Below, piece by piece: positions 9,634 through 18,800 of a stretch of 64,000 nucleotides of DNA. Origin of the DNA: DAHUZL01 sp035533215 (GTDB lineage Bacteria > Chloroflexota > Dormibacteria > Aeolococcales > Bog-877); NCBI GenBank assembly GCA_035533215.1, contig DATLUG010000001.1, positions 1 to 64,000 on the forward strand. The letters are read 5' to 3'. Both the position numbers and the translations under genes were made by a program. The stretch's first letter is position 1; each line of letters opens with the position of its first letter. The notes under the pieces were generated by a model. The model searched no databases and was not told the DNA's origin. It saw nothing but the letters and a program-made list of their open reading frames with translations.

Positions 9634-9797
9634 GTCCGGCCGGGGCGCCCCGAGCGGGCGCGGCCGCGCGGGGGCGGGCTGATCCCCCCGCCCGACACCC
9701 GCGCACCGGGGCCGGGGCGGGGGCCCCCGGTCGCGGCCGGTGCCCGGTCCGAGGCCCGCGGCCGAGACGGTTCACCCCCGGCGGGCCGCGTTTTGGC

Positions 9798-9803
9798 TAT
9801 GGT
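9798..9803 (+). promoter_or_regulatory. Putative -10 element upstream of the helicase gene
   Basis: TATGGT in an otherwise G+C-only stretch, divergent from the gyrB promoter. It gives either a leader of about 130 bases to the CTG at 9943 or a nearly leaderless transcript at the in-frame ATG 9799 / GTG 9808. No clear -35 box is visible. Confidence 0.35.
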
Positions 9804-9942
9804 ATGCGTGAACGGGCCATCCGCCCCTCGGGCAGCGATCCGGCCCGCACACGCCATCCGGGGTCCCCGGTCGCAGTGGCGTCCACCACGGCACCGACGC
9901 GTTGGCTGTCCGTCAAATGGACGGCTCGGAGGAAGTGGCGCC

Positions 9943-12636
9943 CTGACGCCCCCCAATCTCACCCTCGCGCGCCTGCACCTGGTGGTGCCCGAGCGCTCGG
10001 ACGCGATGTCGATCCTGCGCGCGCTCGAGGCGGGCAGCGGCGTCGACCCCCGCGCCCATTTCGCCGCCCAGATCGGCGCACTGGACGAGTTCATCGTGGT
10101 GGCCGGGGACGGGACTCCGCCCGGCCTCACCCTCCTCCTTCCCGGCCTCGACGTCGGCTGCGTCGCGGCCGCGCCCCGGCGCGGGCCGGCGGACCGGGCG
10201 GCGCTCAAGGTCGCCACCCTGCGCCCGGCTCCGGCCGAGCGCGAGCGCAACGGGGCCCGCACCCTTCGCGTCCGCTGTCGCGACCCCCTGGTGAGCGCCA
10301 GCGAGGGCGAGCCCTCCGACACCTTCCAGCTGCTGGCCCTGGCCGAGCTCAGCCGAGGGGATGCCAGCGCGCCCATCCTGCTGCAGACGCTGGCGCTGGT
10401 GGACGGGCTGGAGAACGCCGAACGCAGTCGGGTCGCCACCCAGCGCACCCCCTTCCGCGGCGTCCGCGAGTACTGGCGCTGCCGCAGCTGCCGGGCGCTC
10501 TGGCGGTCGGACCGCGACGAGCAGTGCCCCGGCTGCGGCCGTCGGTTCAGCGACGACGATCGGCGGCGGCCGGAGATCGGCAAGCTCGAGCTGAGCGTCC
10601 CCGCCGGCCACACGATCGGTCTCACCGTCGACGCCGCGGTGATGATCGAGCCCGAGGACGCCGGTCACTTCCTCGGCCGGGTGACCCGGATCGATCACCG
10701 CCGCCGGTTGGTGGAGGTGAGCTGCAAGGCCCAGGAGGCGGCCGGGTCGGAGGGGTGGATCATCCCGTCCTTCAATCGCGCGCTCTATCAGGCAAAGCGA
10801 TCGACCCTCGCCAGCATCGCCAGCGGGGACGCCGGCAGCCTCCTGCTCGGCCAGCTGCTGCTCCGACCGGACTCGGTGCAGGCGCCCCAGCTGCCCCCGC
10901 GGAGCGATTGGCTCACCGTCGGGATGCACAGCAACCCCGCCCAGGACCGGGCGATCGGGATCATGGTCGGCCTCGAGCCCGGCCACGCCGCGTTCATCCA
11001 GGGACCGCCCGGCACCGGCAAGACCACCGTGATCGTGGAGGCGATCAAGCACCGCCTGCGGGAGCGCCCGGGGGAGCGCATCCTGGTGTGCTCCCACAGC
11101 AATCTCGCCGTCGACAACGCCCTGGAGCGGCTGGCGGGATCCCCCGGGCTGCGGGCAGTCCGGGTGGCCAAGGCGGAGCGGGTCAATCCCGGGGTGGATG
11201 CCTTCCGGGTGGAGGACGAGGACGACCCCCGCCTCGCCGACGCCAACGTCTGCTTCGCCACCTGCGCCACCGCCGCCACCTCGCCGATCACGACCGAGGA
11301 CCGCTTTGAGCTGGTCATCCTCGACGAGGCCAACAAGGCCCGCATCGACGAGGCGCTGCCGTGCCTGCGCCTGGGCGCGGCCCTGGTCCTGGTCGGCGAC
11401 CACCGGCAGCTGCCGCCGGTGGAGGACGACGCCATCTACGGCATCGTCGAGGAGCACCCGGAGCTGGAGACGATCGTCGATACCAGCCTCTTCGAGCGCT
11501 GCTGGGACGGGGGCGTGCCGGAGGCCGCCCGCTGCCTCCTCGTCGAGCAGCACCGCATGCATCCCCAGATCAGCGCCTACATCAGCCGCGCCTCCTACGA
11601 CAACCAGCTGGCCGACGCAGCCGAGGTGCAGGAGTACGGCTTCGTCAGCCGTCGCCCCTTCCCGGTCGCGCTCCACTTCGCCGACACCGCCGGCATCCGC
11701 GGGGGGGGCGAGCGGCGCGGGGCCGGGGGGGCCCTCCGCAATGACGCCGAGGTGCGGGTGGTGAGCCAGGTGGTGCGCCTGCTCAATGAGCGGGTCGATC
11801 CTGCGATGTCGCTGGCGGTGATCGCGATGTACGGCGACCAGGTCGACCGCCTTCGGCAGGCCCTCGGGCGGCGCCGCTTCCAGCGACCGGTGCGCATCGA
11901 CACCGTGGACTCGTTCGAGGGTCGCGAGGAGGACCTGGTCGTGATCTCGCTGGTGCGCAGCAACGAGCGGGGGCGGATCGGCTTCCTGCGGGTGCCCAAC
12001 CGCCTCAATGTCGCCGTCTCGCGGGCCCGCCGGATGGTGGTCTGCGTCGGCGACGCCACCACCCTGCGGTCCGGTGAGGAGTCGATGTACGGGCGGCTGG
12101 TGGAGGCCGCCCGCGAGGCGGGGGGATACCTGCTCGCCGCCGAGCTGCTGCCCGGCGCGGCGGCCCGCACCCGGCCCGCCCGGCGCCGGCAGGGGGGCCT
12201 CGCCGCCGTGGCCCAGCCCGCGGACGGTGAGGCGGGGACCCGCCGCCGGCGGCGCCGGCGGCGTCCGGGTCGGCACCCCGCGGCACCTATCCAGACCGCC
12301 GGCGCGACGGCGGCGGCGGCGCCCGGCGCCGCGGGGGCCACCGGCGGGACGGTCCCGGGCGACCATCGGCCCGGCGCGCCGGCCCCCGACGGCGCGGGGG
12401 TGCGACGGCGCCGTCGACGCCGGCGGCGCGGGCGGGGGCCGACCGGGAGCCCCGGCGAGGTGGTCGCGCGACCCGTCGGCGAGCCGGGTGGCGACGGCGC
12501 CGCGCCGGACGGGGGTCCCGAGGGCCCGGGGGCGACGGGGCGGTCGCGCCGGTCGCGCCGCCGGCGGGGGACCCGCCCGGTGGGAGGAGAGCCCGGTCCC
12601 CCGGCGGGCGCGGTGGACCGGGGCGGCACGGGATGA
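9943..12636 (+). CDS. Superfamily 1 (UPF1-like, AAA_11/AAA_12) helicase with zinc ribbon and Arg-rich tail
   Basis: Predicted ATP-dependent nucleic-acid helicase. The N-terminal region contains a zinc ribbon (C-R-S-C about 35 residues before motif Ia's domain, then C-P-G-C). The helicase core has Walker A GPPGTGKTT (about residue 355), motif Ia CSHSNLAVDNAL, motif II LDEANK, motif III VGDHRQLPPV, QHRMHP and motif VI NVAVSRAR. The last 150 residues are a Gly/Pro/Ala-rich tail with three to four Arg clusters, resembling RNA-binding tails of degradosome proteins. The start is uncertain. CTG 9943 has a strong GGAGGA nine bases upstream, but the frame is open to ATG 9799, whose extra 48 codons do not look coding. 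The stop overlaps the next gene's ATG. Confidence 0.85.
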   Translation: MTPPNLTLARLHLVVPERSDAMSILRALEAGSGVDPRAHFAAQIGALDEFIVVAGDGTPPGLTLLLPGLDVGCVAAAPRRGPADRAALKVATLRPAPAERERNGARTLRVRCRDPLVSASEGEPSDTFQLLALAELSRGDASAPILLQTLALVDGLENAERSRVATQRTPFRGVREYWRCRSCRALWRSDRDEQCPGCGRRFSDDDRRRPEIGKLELSVPAGHTIGLTVDAAVMIEPEDAGHFLGRVTRIDHRRRLVEVSCKAQEAAGSEGWIIPSFNRALYQAKRSTLASIASGDAGSLLLGQLLLRPDSVQAPQLPPRSDWLTVGMHSNPAQDRAIGIMVGLEPGHAAFIQGPPGTGKTTVIVEAIKHRLRERPGERILVCSHSNLAVDNALERLAGSPGLRAVRVAKAERVNPGVDAFRVEDEDDPRLADANVCFATCATAATSPITTEDRFELVILDEANKARIDEALPCLRLGAALVLVGDHRQLPPVEDDAIYGIVEEHPELETIVDTSLFERCWDGGVPEAARCLLVEQHRMHPQISAYISRASYDNQLADAAEVQEYGFVSRRPFPVALHFADTAGIRGGGERRGAGGALRNDAEVRVVSQVVRLLNERVDPAMSLAVIAMYGDQVDRLRQALGRRRFQRPVRIDTVDSFEGREEDLVVISLVRSNERGRIGFLRVPNRLNVAVSRARRMVVCVGDATTLRSGEESMYGRLVEAAREAGGYLLAAELLPGAAARTRPARRRQGGLAAVAQPADGEAGTRRRRRRRRPGRHPAAPIQTAGATAAAAPGAAGATGGTVPGDHRPGAPAPDGAGVRRRRRRRRRGRGPTGSPGEVVARPVGEPGGDGAAPDGGPEGPGATGRSRRSRRRRGTRPVGGEPGPPAGAVDRGGTG

Positions 12637-13514
12637 CGATCGAGCGGATCTTCGTGGCCGGGGCGGGGTTGATGGGCGCCGGCATCGCCCAGACCTGCGC
12701 CCAGCACGGCCTGGCGGTGGACCTGTACGACATCGAGGAGGCGGCCCTGGGACGAGCCGAGCGACAGCTGGGGAGCAGCCTCGACCGCCTCGTCGAGCGC
12801 GGACGGCTGGCCGCCCCGGAGCGGGAGGCGGCCCGGGCCCGGATCAACCTGGGAGCGGAGCTGGAGCGGGCGGAGGCGGCCGACCTCGTGATCGAGGCGG
12901 TGGTGGAGTCGGCCGAGGTCAAGCAGCGGTTCTTCGCCACCGTGGACGGACTCTGCCCCCCCCCGGTGCTGTTCGCCTCCAACACGTCTTCGATCCCGAT
13001 CACCCGCCTGGCGGCCGCCACCCGCCGCCCGGAGCGGTTCATCGGGATGCACTTCTACAGCCCGGTCCCGGTGATGACGCTGGTGGAGATCGTCCAGGGG
13101 GTGCGCACGACGGCGGCGACGGTGCAGGTGATCGAGGAGCTCGCCAGACGCCTTGGCAAGACCCCGGTGATGGCCAGAGACCTGCCCGGCTTCATCGGCA
13201 ACCGGATCCTCGTCCCCTATCTCAACGAGGCGATGACCGCGCTGATGCAGGGCGCGGGGACCGCTTCCAGCATCGACACCGTCGCCCGGCTCGGCTTCCG
13301 CCACCCGATGGGGCCCCTGGAGCTGGCCGACTTCATCGGGCTCGATGTCGTGTACAGCATCTGCCAGGTGCTGTACGAGGGGTTCCGGGACCCCCGCTAC
13401 GCCCCCTGCCCCCTGCTGGAGCGGCTGGTGGAGGCGGGCCACCTGGGGCGCAAGACCGGCCGCGGCTTCCACACCTACGCGGCCGACGGCTCGATCGCCA
13501 GCGCCACCGACTGA
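12633..13514 (+). CDS. 3-hydroxyacyl-CoA dehydrogenase (3-hydroxybutyryl-CoA dehydrogenase type)
   Basis: NAD-dependent oxidation of 3-hydroxyacyl-CoA to 3-ketoacyl-CoA in fatty-acid or butanoate metabolism; 293 residues, the size of stand-alone PaaH/Hbd enzymes. An N-terminal Rossmann fold carries FVAGAGLMGAGIAQ. The family signatures ASNTSSIPITRLA and FIGMHFYSPVPVM contain the catalytic His. The C-terminal domain has DLPGFIGNRILVPYLNEA and GLDV. The ATG overlaps the helicase stop (ATGA), so the two genes are cotranscribed despite unrelated roles. No thiolase or enoyl-CoA hydratase lies nearby, so the pathway context is open. Confidence 0.95.
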   Translation: MTIERIFVAGAGLMGAGIAQTCAQHGLAVDLYDIEEAALGRAERQLGSSLDRLVERGRLAAPEREAARARINLGAELERAEAADLVIEAVVESAEVKQRFFATVDGLCPPPVLFASNTSSIPITRLAAATRRPERFIGMHFYSPVPVMTLVEIVQGVRTTAATVQVIEELARRLGKTPVMARDLPGFIGNRILVPYLNEAMTALMQGAGTASSIDTVARLGFRHPMGPLELADFIGLDVVYSICQVLYEGFRDPRYAPCPLLERLVEAGHLGRKTGRGFHTYAADGSIASATD

Positions 13515-13928
13515 CCCGTCCCGTCGCTGCCAGACCGTCCCGGCGGGTGGTGGCGCCGGCGACGCGGGTGCCGATGCGCTGGTGAGCGGACTCGTGGGCC
13601 CGGTCCATGCCTTCCTCGTGGGACGTCCCCTCCTTCCAGGCCCTGGACGCCAGCCGGTCCGTCGTCATGGTCCGGACGGCGGGGAGCGGCCCCGTCGGCC
13701 GGCCCCGTTCCGGGCTGCGGGGGGGTGCCGGGAGCGGGCCGCGGAGGGCCGAAGCTGGGTGGCGTCGGCCGCGTTCCGGGTGGTCGAGCCCTGGGTCAGC
13801 GTCGCCGTCCTCCGCCTCGGGGGGCGCGCTGTCGTCGGCTGGGACCCCCACGCAGCACCAGCACGACCGGCTCGCGGGCACGGTCGTCGTCCACAGGTGA
13901 CCGGCCGCGGGCGGGCCGCGCCCTCCGG
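13515..13928 (+). other. Convergent intergenic region, no gene recognised
   Basis: About 410 bases between the plus-strand dehydrogenase and the minus-strand methyltransferase. The open frames here are low-complexity Arg/Gly/Pro translations with no domain or start signal I can support. No clean long terminator stem was found. Confidence 0.6.
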
Positions 13929-14621
13929 TCAGGTCGGCAGGGCCTCGGGGGGGGACGCTCCGCCACCCCCGAACGCCCCCCGCAGCGGCACGAACCGGCA
14001 CGGCCCGATGGGCTCACGGGTGAGCGCGCCGTCCACCCGGCGCCGAACCAGCCAGAGACGGTCGAGCTCCGGTCCCTCTCGCAGCGGGGCCACCAGCCGC
14101 CCCCCCCGGGCGAGCTGGGCGAGCAGCGGGTGGGGCACGGCCGGCGCCGCCGCGCTCACCGCGATGACATCGAACGGTGATCGGTCCGGCGCTCCCAGGC
14201 CGCCGTCCCCCACCCGCACCTCGACCGCGCCCACCTGGAGGCGCCGGAGGGTGGCGCTCGCGGCGGTGGCAAGCTCGGCCAGCCATTCGACGCCGATCAC
14301 GAGGACGACCCCGGCCGCCCGCAGCACCGCGGCCTGGTAGCCGCAGCCCAGCCCCACCTCCAGGGCGCGCTCCCCGCCCCGGAGGCGCAGCGCGGTAAGG
14401 ACGGCGGCGACGATCTGCGGCTGCGAGCAGGATTGCCCGTACCCGATCGGGACGGCACGGTCGTCGTAGGCGCGCGGTCGCCACCGCTCCGGCAGGAAGG
14501 CCTCCCTGGGCACCGAGGCCATCGCCAGGAGCACCCGCTCGTCGAACCCCCCCTGCCCGCGAAGCCGCTGGACCATGGCGGAGCGGTCCCGGACCGGGTC
14601 CCGCGAGGAGGCTGGCGGCAC
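13929..14621 (-). CDS. pcm: Protein-L-isoaspartate O-methyltransferase
   Basis: SAM-dependent repair methyltransferase acting on isoaspartyl residues of aged proteins. The conserved order is visible: MVQRLRGQGGFDERVL, VPREAFLP, AYDDRAVPIGYGQSCSQPQ (the substrate loop), then the SAM motif ALEVGLGCGYQAAVL and the post-motif FDVIAVSAAAP. The start is uncertain. ATG 14576 lies inside what is usually the conserved N-terminal helix, so GTG 14621, which keeps the helix and follows the upstream stop by a few bases, is preferred. Neither has a strong Shine-Dalgarno. It is the last gene of the gcv-pyrE run. Confidence 0.9.
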   Translation of the reverse strand: MPPASSRDPVRDRSAMVQRLRGQGGFDERVLLAMASVPREAFLPERWRPRAYDDRAVPIGYGQSCSQPQIVAAVLTALRLRGGERALEVGLGCGYQAAVLRAAGVVLVIGVEWLAELATAASATLRRLQVGAVEVRVGDGGLGAPDRSPFDVIAVSAAAPAVPHPLLAQLARGGRLVAPLREGPELDRLWLVRRRVDGALTREPIGPCRFVPLRGAFGGGGASPPEALPT

Positions 14622-14625
14622 GGCC

Positions 14626-15333
14626 TCAGCCGACGGAGGCCTGGACGCAGCGGTTGACGTCGCCCGTGTAGAGGCGGAGGGGAAGGCCGGGGGGCACCCC
14701 GCCACTGGCGACCGGCAGGTAGAAGCCGTAGAGGCCCTGGGCGACCAGCGCCACCCGCACCCTGGGGTCGACCGGTGGGAAGACGGCGAGGAGCCACACG
14801 CTCCCCCCCGGCGCGATCGAGGCGGCGCAGAGGTCGAGGGGCCGGCTGGCGAGGACCAGGATCGGGCGGATCGGCTCGTAGAAGGTGTGGGTGACCGCCC
14901 CGCGGACGCGGCGGGGGACCAGCTGGCTGGTGAGCTGTGACTCCAACACGGTGTTGGCGAGGCTGACGCTCCCGGTCGAGGCCCCCCGGTTGGTGGCCCG
15001 GGCGACCACCTCCAGCAGCGGCCCGTCGCCGGCGAGGTCCCGGGCCGCCCGCCGGTCGGCGGGCGGCAGCAGGGCCAGGACCGGCGGCAGCCGCACCCGG
15101 CGCGCGTAGTAGACGTCCATCACCGCGGGGTCCTGATAGAACCCGCCGTCGGGGGTGGTGTAGAGGCGGCCGGTTGCGAGGGCCACGGGATGGCGCCGCA
15201 CCGGCAGTCCCCCCGCGAGGGGAGCGGTCGCGGGAAGGGCGGTGGCGGCGCCGGCGCAGCCGCCCACGAGCGGCCCCAGGATCGCCGCCCCCACCGCGAG
15301 CCGCACCACCAGCGGCGGGGATCGCCGCCTCAT
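14626..15333 (-). CDS. Probable secreted lipoprotein, unknown function
   Basis: A 235-residue protein that I do not recognise. The N-terminus has the form of a lipoprotein signal (MRRR, a hydrophobic stretch, then LVGGC with Cys about residue 26), giving a predicted anchor on the outside of the cytoplasmic membrane. The rest is a soluble beta-rich-looking domain (LYTTPDGGFYQDPAVMD, THTFYEPIRPILVLASRP, GSVWLLAVFPP) with two further cysteines near the middle and end that could pair. It overlaps pyrE by four bases (ATGA) and precedes pcm by a few bases, so it is part of the gcv operon. No function is proposed. Confidence 0.7.
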   Translation of the reverse strand: MRRRSPPLVVRLAVGAAILGPLVGGCAGAATALPATAPLAGGLPVRRHPVALATGRLYTTPDGGFYQDPAVMDVYYARRVRLPPVLALLPPADRRAARDLAGDGPLLEVVARATNRGASTGSVSLANTVLESQLTSQLVPRRVRGAVTHTFYEPIRPILVLASRPLDLCAASIAPGGSVWLLAVFPPVDPRVRVALVAQGLYGFYLPVASGGVPPGLPLRLYTGDVNRCVQASVG

Positions 15334-15932
15334 CGCGGGTCGGGACGCGGGCGACCCTCCGGGTCGAGGAGCTGGGAGCGGCGGAAGACGCTGCGGACGA
15401 CCAGCCCGGCGGCGGCCAGGGCGTCGGCGCCGCCCTCCTCCCGATCGACCAGGACGTAGGCGGCGACGATGGTGGCGCCGGTCTCACGGACCCGCCCGGC
15501 GGCCGCCAGCAGGGAGCGGCCGGTGGTGAGCGCGTCGTCCACGATCGCCACCCGCTGGGCCGGGCTGAGGGCGGGCCCCGCGATCATCCCGCCCAGGCCG
15601 TACGCCTTGGCCGCGGGCCGGACCAGGAACGCGTCGATCGGCTCGGCCCCGTCCAGACCGCTGGACAGCGCGACGGCGGTGGCGATCGGGTCCGCCCCGA
15701 TGGTGGGGCCGCCGATCGCCGTGACCCGGTCGCCACGGGCGAGCCGGAGCACCGCGGCGCCCACCAGGCGGCTCCCGATCGCGCTGAGGGTGACCTGGCG
15801 GCCGTCGAAGTAGTACGGGCTGGGGGCGCCGCTGCTGAGGGTGAAGGCGCCGAAGCGGAAGGCGCGAACCAGGAGGAGCCGGGCGAGGGCGAGGCGATCC
15901 GAGTCCGGCGCCGACGGGGCGACTGCGGTCAC
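15330..15932 (-). CDS. pyrE: Orotate phosphoribosyltransferase
   Basis: Transfers phosphoribose from PRPP to orotate, giving OMP in pyrimidine synthesis. The 200-residue protein has the OPRT N-terminal segment (FRFGAFTLSSGAPSPYYFDGR), GGPTIGADPIATAVAL, the flexible-loop Lys region (VRPAAKAYGLGG) and the PRPP loop VAIVDDALTTGRS. The GTG at 15932 overlaps the gcvPB stop as GTGA, the pattern used throughout this operon; a GTG at 15947 is the alternative. No other pyrimidine gene is adjacent, so its place behind the glycine-cleavage genes is not a pathway grouping. Confidence 0.92.
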   Translation of the reverse strand: MTAVAPSAPDSDRLALARLLLVRAFRFGAFTLSSGAPSPYYFDGRQVTLSAIGSRLVGAAVLRLARGDRVTAIGGPTIGADPIATAVALSSGLDGAEPIDAFLVRPAAKAYGLGGMIAGPALSPAQRVAIVDDALTTGRSLLAAAGRVRETGATIVAAYVLVDREEGGADALAAAGLVVRSVFRRSQLLDPEGRPRPDPR

Positions 15933-17419
15933 GGCTCCTCGGGCCACCAGCGGAGCTCGGGTCGGCGGGCCGCCCCCACCTCGTCCACACGGGCGACCGG
16001 AGCCAGCGACGGAGCCGAGCGGAGCCGCTCGGGGTCCGCCTGGGCCTCGTCGAGGATCCCCAGCACGACGTCGGCGAGGTCGTCGATGGCGGCCCTCGAC
16101 TCAGTCTCGGTGGGTTCGAACATGAGGGCCTCGGGGACGGTCGTGGGGAAGTAGACCGTGGGAGGGTAGATGCCGAAGTCGATCATCCGCTTGGCCAGGT
16201 CGAACGCGCGCAGCCCGGGCACCGCGGAGCGGGTGGTGGTGGCGACGAACTCGTGGAAGGAGTCGCTGGGGAGGGCCGTCCCCAGCCCGGGGGCCAGGCG
16301 GTGGCGGAGATAGCGGGAGGTGAGCACCGCGTCGCGCGCCACCTGGGCGATCTCGTCGCCGTAGGCGCGTATGTAGGCGTACGCGCGCACCAGCATGCCG
16401 AAGTTGCCGTAGAAGCTGCGCACCTTGCCGATCGACTGGGGGCGGCGGCCGTCGAGGCGGTAACGCTCGCCGTCGCGGACCACCCGGGGCACCGGCAGGA
16501 ACGGCTCCAGCGCCGACCGGACCCCGACCGGCCCCGCCCCCGGACCGCCGCCCCCGTGGGGGGTGGAGAAGGTCTTGTGCAGGTTGAGGTGGACGACATC
16601 GAAGCCCATGTCGCCGGGGCGCGCCATCCCGACCAGGGCGTTGAGGTTGGCGCCGTCGTAGTAGAGGAGGGCGCCGGCCCCGTGCGCGAGCCTCGCGATC
16701 GTCTCGATGCCACGCTCGAAGATGCCGAGGGTGTTGGGATTGGTCAGCATGATGGCGGCGGTCCGGGGGCCCAACCGTCCCTCGAGGTCGGCCAGGTCGA
16801 CGGTGCCGTCGGCGCCGCTGCGGACGGTGACGACGGTCAGCCCGCACTGCGCGGCCGAGGCCGGGTTGGTGCCGTGGGCGCTGTCGGGAATCACGACCTC
16901 GGTCCGGCCGAGGTCGCCGCGGGCGGCGTGGTGGGCCTGGATCATCCGCAACCCGGTCCACTCCCCGTGCGCCCCCGCCGCCGGCTGGAGGGACATCGCG
17001 TCCATCCCGGTGATCGTGGCCAGCCATCGCTCCAGCGTCCACATCAGCTGGAGCGAGCCCTGGATCGAGCTCTCGGGCTGGTACGGGTGGCAGAAGGCGA
17101 AGCCCTCCAGCTGGGCCATCGCCTCGTCCACCGCCGGGTTGTACTTCATCGTGCAGGAGCCGAGCGGGTAGATCCCCTGCTGCAGGTTGTGGGTGCGGCG
17201 GGCGAGCCGCCCGAAGTGGCGGGCCAGCTCCGGCTCGCTGACGCTGGGGAGTCGGGCCGACCGGGTCCGTCGCTGCGCCGCCGGCACCGTGGCGGCCAAC
17301 CCGGGCGCGTCCACGCCGGGGTCGGGGAGGCGCGGGGGGGGCTGGTCGGCCCGGCCGAGCTCGAAGAGCAGCGGCTCGGCGGTGGCCCAGGCGGGCCCGC
17401 GACCGTGACCGTCGCTCAC
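15929..17419 (-). CDS. gcvPB: Glycine dehydrogenase (decarboxylating) subunit 2, P-protein beta
   Basis: PLP-binding half of the glycine-cleavage P-protein, which decarboxylates glycine onto the lipoyl arm of GcvH. It is 496 residues, the length of the separate C-terminal subunit. Diagnostic segments are LGSCTMKYNP, the acetyl-binding LQPAAGAHGE region, DSAHGTNPASA, LTNPNTLG and the PLP-Lys motif HLNLHKTFSTPHGGGGPG. The GTG start overlaps the gcvPA stop (GTGA). A split P-protein is typical of Firmicutes, Chloroflexota and archaea rather than most Actinomycetota. Confidence 0.97.
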   Translation of the reverse strand: MSDGHGRGPAWATAEPLLFELGRADQPPPRLPDPGVDAPGLAATVPAAQRRTRSARLPSVSEPELARHFGRLARRTHNLQQGIYPLGSCTMKYNPAVDEAMAQLEGFAFCHPYQPESSIQGSLQLMWTLERWLATITGMDAMSLQPAAGAHGEWTGLRMIQAHHAARGDLGRTEVVIPDSAHGTNPASAAQCGLTVVTVRSGADGTVDLADLEGRLGPRTAAIMLTNPNTLGIFERGIETIARLAHGAGALLYYDGANLNALVGMARPGDMGFDVVHLNLHKTFSTPHGGGGPGAGPVGVRSALEPFLPVPRVVRDGERYRLDGRRPQSIGKVRSFYGNFGMLVRAYAYIRAYGDEIAQVARDAVLTSRYLRHRLAPGLGTALPSDSFHEFVATTTRSAVPGLRAFDLAKRMIDFGIYPPTVYFPTTVPEALMFEPTETESRAAIDDLADVVLGILDEAQADPERLRSAPSLAPVARVDEVGAARRPELRWWPEEP

Positions 17420-18786
17420 CCGGCCGCCTCCGCCAGCGGCGCCGCCGCCGGGGTGGGCAGGGCGGCGAGGAAGCGCCCGATCATCTGGGGGGTGGTGAGC
17501 TCGGTGGTGCAGACCAGGAGGCAGTCCCCGAGCCGGTCGTCGACACCGCCCAGCGGCAGGCCGGCGAGGATGCCCCGCTCCGCCATCGCCTCGGCGACGG
17601 CCTCGGCCGGGAGCGGGCAGCGGAGGGCGAACTCCCAGAGGAAGGGCGTCCCGGGGAAGGCGAGGGCGTAGCCGGGCCGGGCGGCCGCCGCCGCGGCCAG
17701 GTGATGGGCACGGCGGCTGCTGATCTCGGCCACCTGCTCCAGGCCGCCGGCTCCGAGGCGCCCGACGTAGGCGGTGGCGGCGAGCGCCATCAGGGCGTGG
17801 TTGGTGCAGATGTTGGAGGTCGCCCGCTCCCGGCGGATGTGCTGCTCGCGGGTCTGGAGGGTGAGACAGTAGGCGGGAGCGCCTCGGGCATCGGTGGTCC
17901 GGCCGACGAGTCGGCCGGGGATCCGCCGCAGCAGGGCCTGGGAGCAGGCGAGGAGGCCCACGGTGGGGCCGCCCAGCTGGGGCGGGATCCCCAGCGGCTG
18001 CCCCTCGCCGGCGGCGATGTCGGCCCCCAGGGCGCCTGGGGGCTCCAGCACCGCCGCCGCGACCGGGTCGGCGGCCACCAGCGCCATCGCGCCGGCGGCA
18101 TGAGCGGCCTGGATCAGCTCACCGGCGGGCTCGAGCGCCCCCAGGAAGTTGGGCTGGGCGACCACGACGACGGCGGCGTCGCCGGCAGCGAGGAGGCGCT
18201 CGGCGGCTTCCAGGTCGGTGGTGGCCCCGCGGCGGGGGATGCGCGTCACCCGGACGCCGCGACCGGCGGCGTAGGTGTCCAGGACCCGCAGGGACTCCGG
18301 ATGGCAGGCGGCGGAGACCAGCAGGTGGGTGCGCCCGGTCTGGGCCACCGCCATCAGCGCCCCCTCGGCGGTGGCGGTCGCCCCGTCGTACATCGAGGCG
18401 TTGGCGACGTCCAGCCCGTACAGCTCGGCGACGATCGTCTGGAACTCGAAGATCGCCTGCAGGTATCCCTGGCTCGCCTCCGCCTGGTAGGGGGTGTAGC
18501 TGGTGGCGAACTCGGGGCGCCGGATCGTGGCGTGGACCACCTGGGGGATGAATCGATTGGTGATCCCGGCGCCGAGGAAGCAGTCCCAGTCGCCCAGCGG
18601 ACGGTTGCGGCGAGCGAGGGCCTCCATCTCAGCGGTGAGCTCGGGCTCGGAGAGCGGTGGGGGCAGGTCGAGGGCGGGGCCGAGGAGGCGCGCCGGGACG
18701 TCGCGGAAGAGCGTCTCGACGTCCGTCACCCCGATCGCGCGCAGCATCGCGTCCCGGTCGGCGTCGGTGTTCGGGAGGTAGGCCAT
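17416..18786 (-). CDS. gcvPA: Glycine dehydrogenase (decarboxylating) subunit 1, P-protein alpha
   Basis: N-terminal subunit of the split P-protein, 456 residues from ATG 18786. It begins with the family-typical AYLPNTDADRDAML and then FLGAGITNRFIPQVV (canonical FLGAGxYxHxxPxxV). Later segments are TSYTPYQAEASQGYLQAIFEFQT, NASMYDGATATAEGALMA, GGPTVGLLA and REQHIRRERATSNICTNHALMALAA. It forms a heterotetramer with GcvPB. The gap to gcvH is 14 bases. All four glycine-cleavage genes apart from the shared dihydrolipoamide dehydrogenase are present here. Confidence 0.97.
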   Translation of the reverse strand: MAYLPNTDADRDAMLRAIGVTDVETLFRDVPARLLGPALDLPPPLSEPELTAEMEALARRNRPLGDWDCFLGAGITNRFIPQVVHATIRRPEFATSYTPYQAEASQGYLQAIFEFQTIVAELYGLDVANASMYDGATATAEGALMAVAQTGRTHLLVSAACHPESLRVLDTYAAGRGVRVTRIPRRGATTDLEAAERLLAAGDAAVVVVAQPNFLGALEPAGELIQAAHAAGAMALVAADPVAAAVLEPPGALGADIAAGEGQPLGIPPQLGGPTVGLLACSQALLRRIPGRLVGRTTDARGAPAYCLTLQTREQHIRRERATSNICTNHALMALAATAYVGRLGAGGLEQVAEISSRRAHHLAAAAAARPGYALAFPGTPFLWEFALRCPLPAEAVAEAMAERGILAGLPLGGVDDRLGDCLLVCTTELTTPQMIGRFLAALPTPAAAPLAEAAG

Positions 18787-18800
18787 GGTCCGGGACCGGT

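Noticed and set aside
9220..9942. N-terminal extension of the helicase reading frame antisense to gyrB
   Set aside because: The frame is open only because gyrB is GC-rich; it has no helicase-like content before about 9943.
12150..12636. Arg/Gly tract in the helicase tail read as a simple-sequence repeat or CRISPR-like array
   Set aside because: The nucleotide sequence is not periodic and has no spacers; it is best explained as a coding low-complexity tail.
13515..13928. Open frames between the dehydrogenase and methyltransferase genes
   Set aside because: Low-complexity Arg/Pro/Gly translations, without ribosome-binding sites or domains; expected by chance at this GC content.
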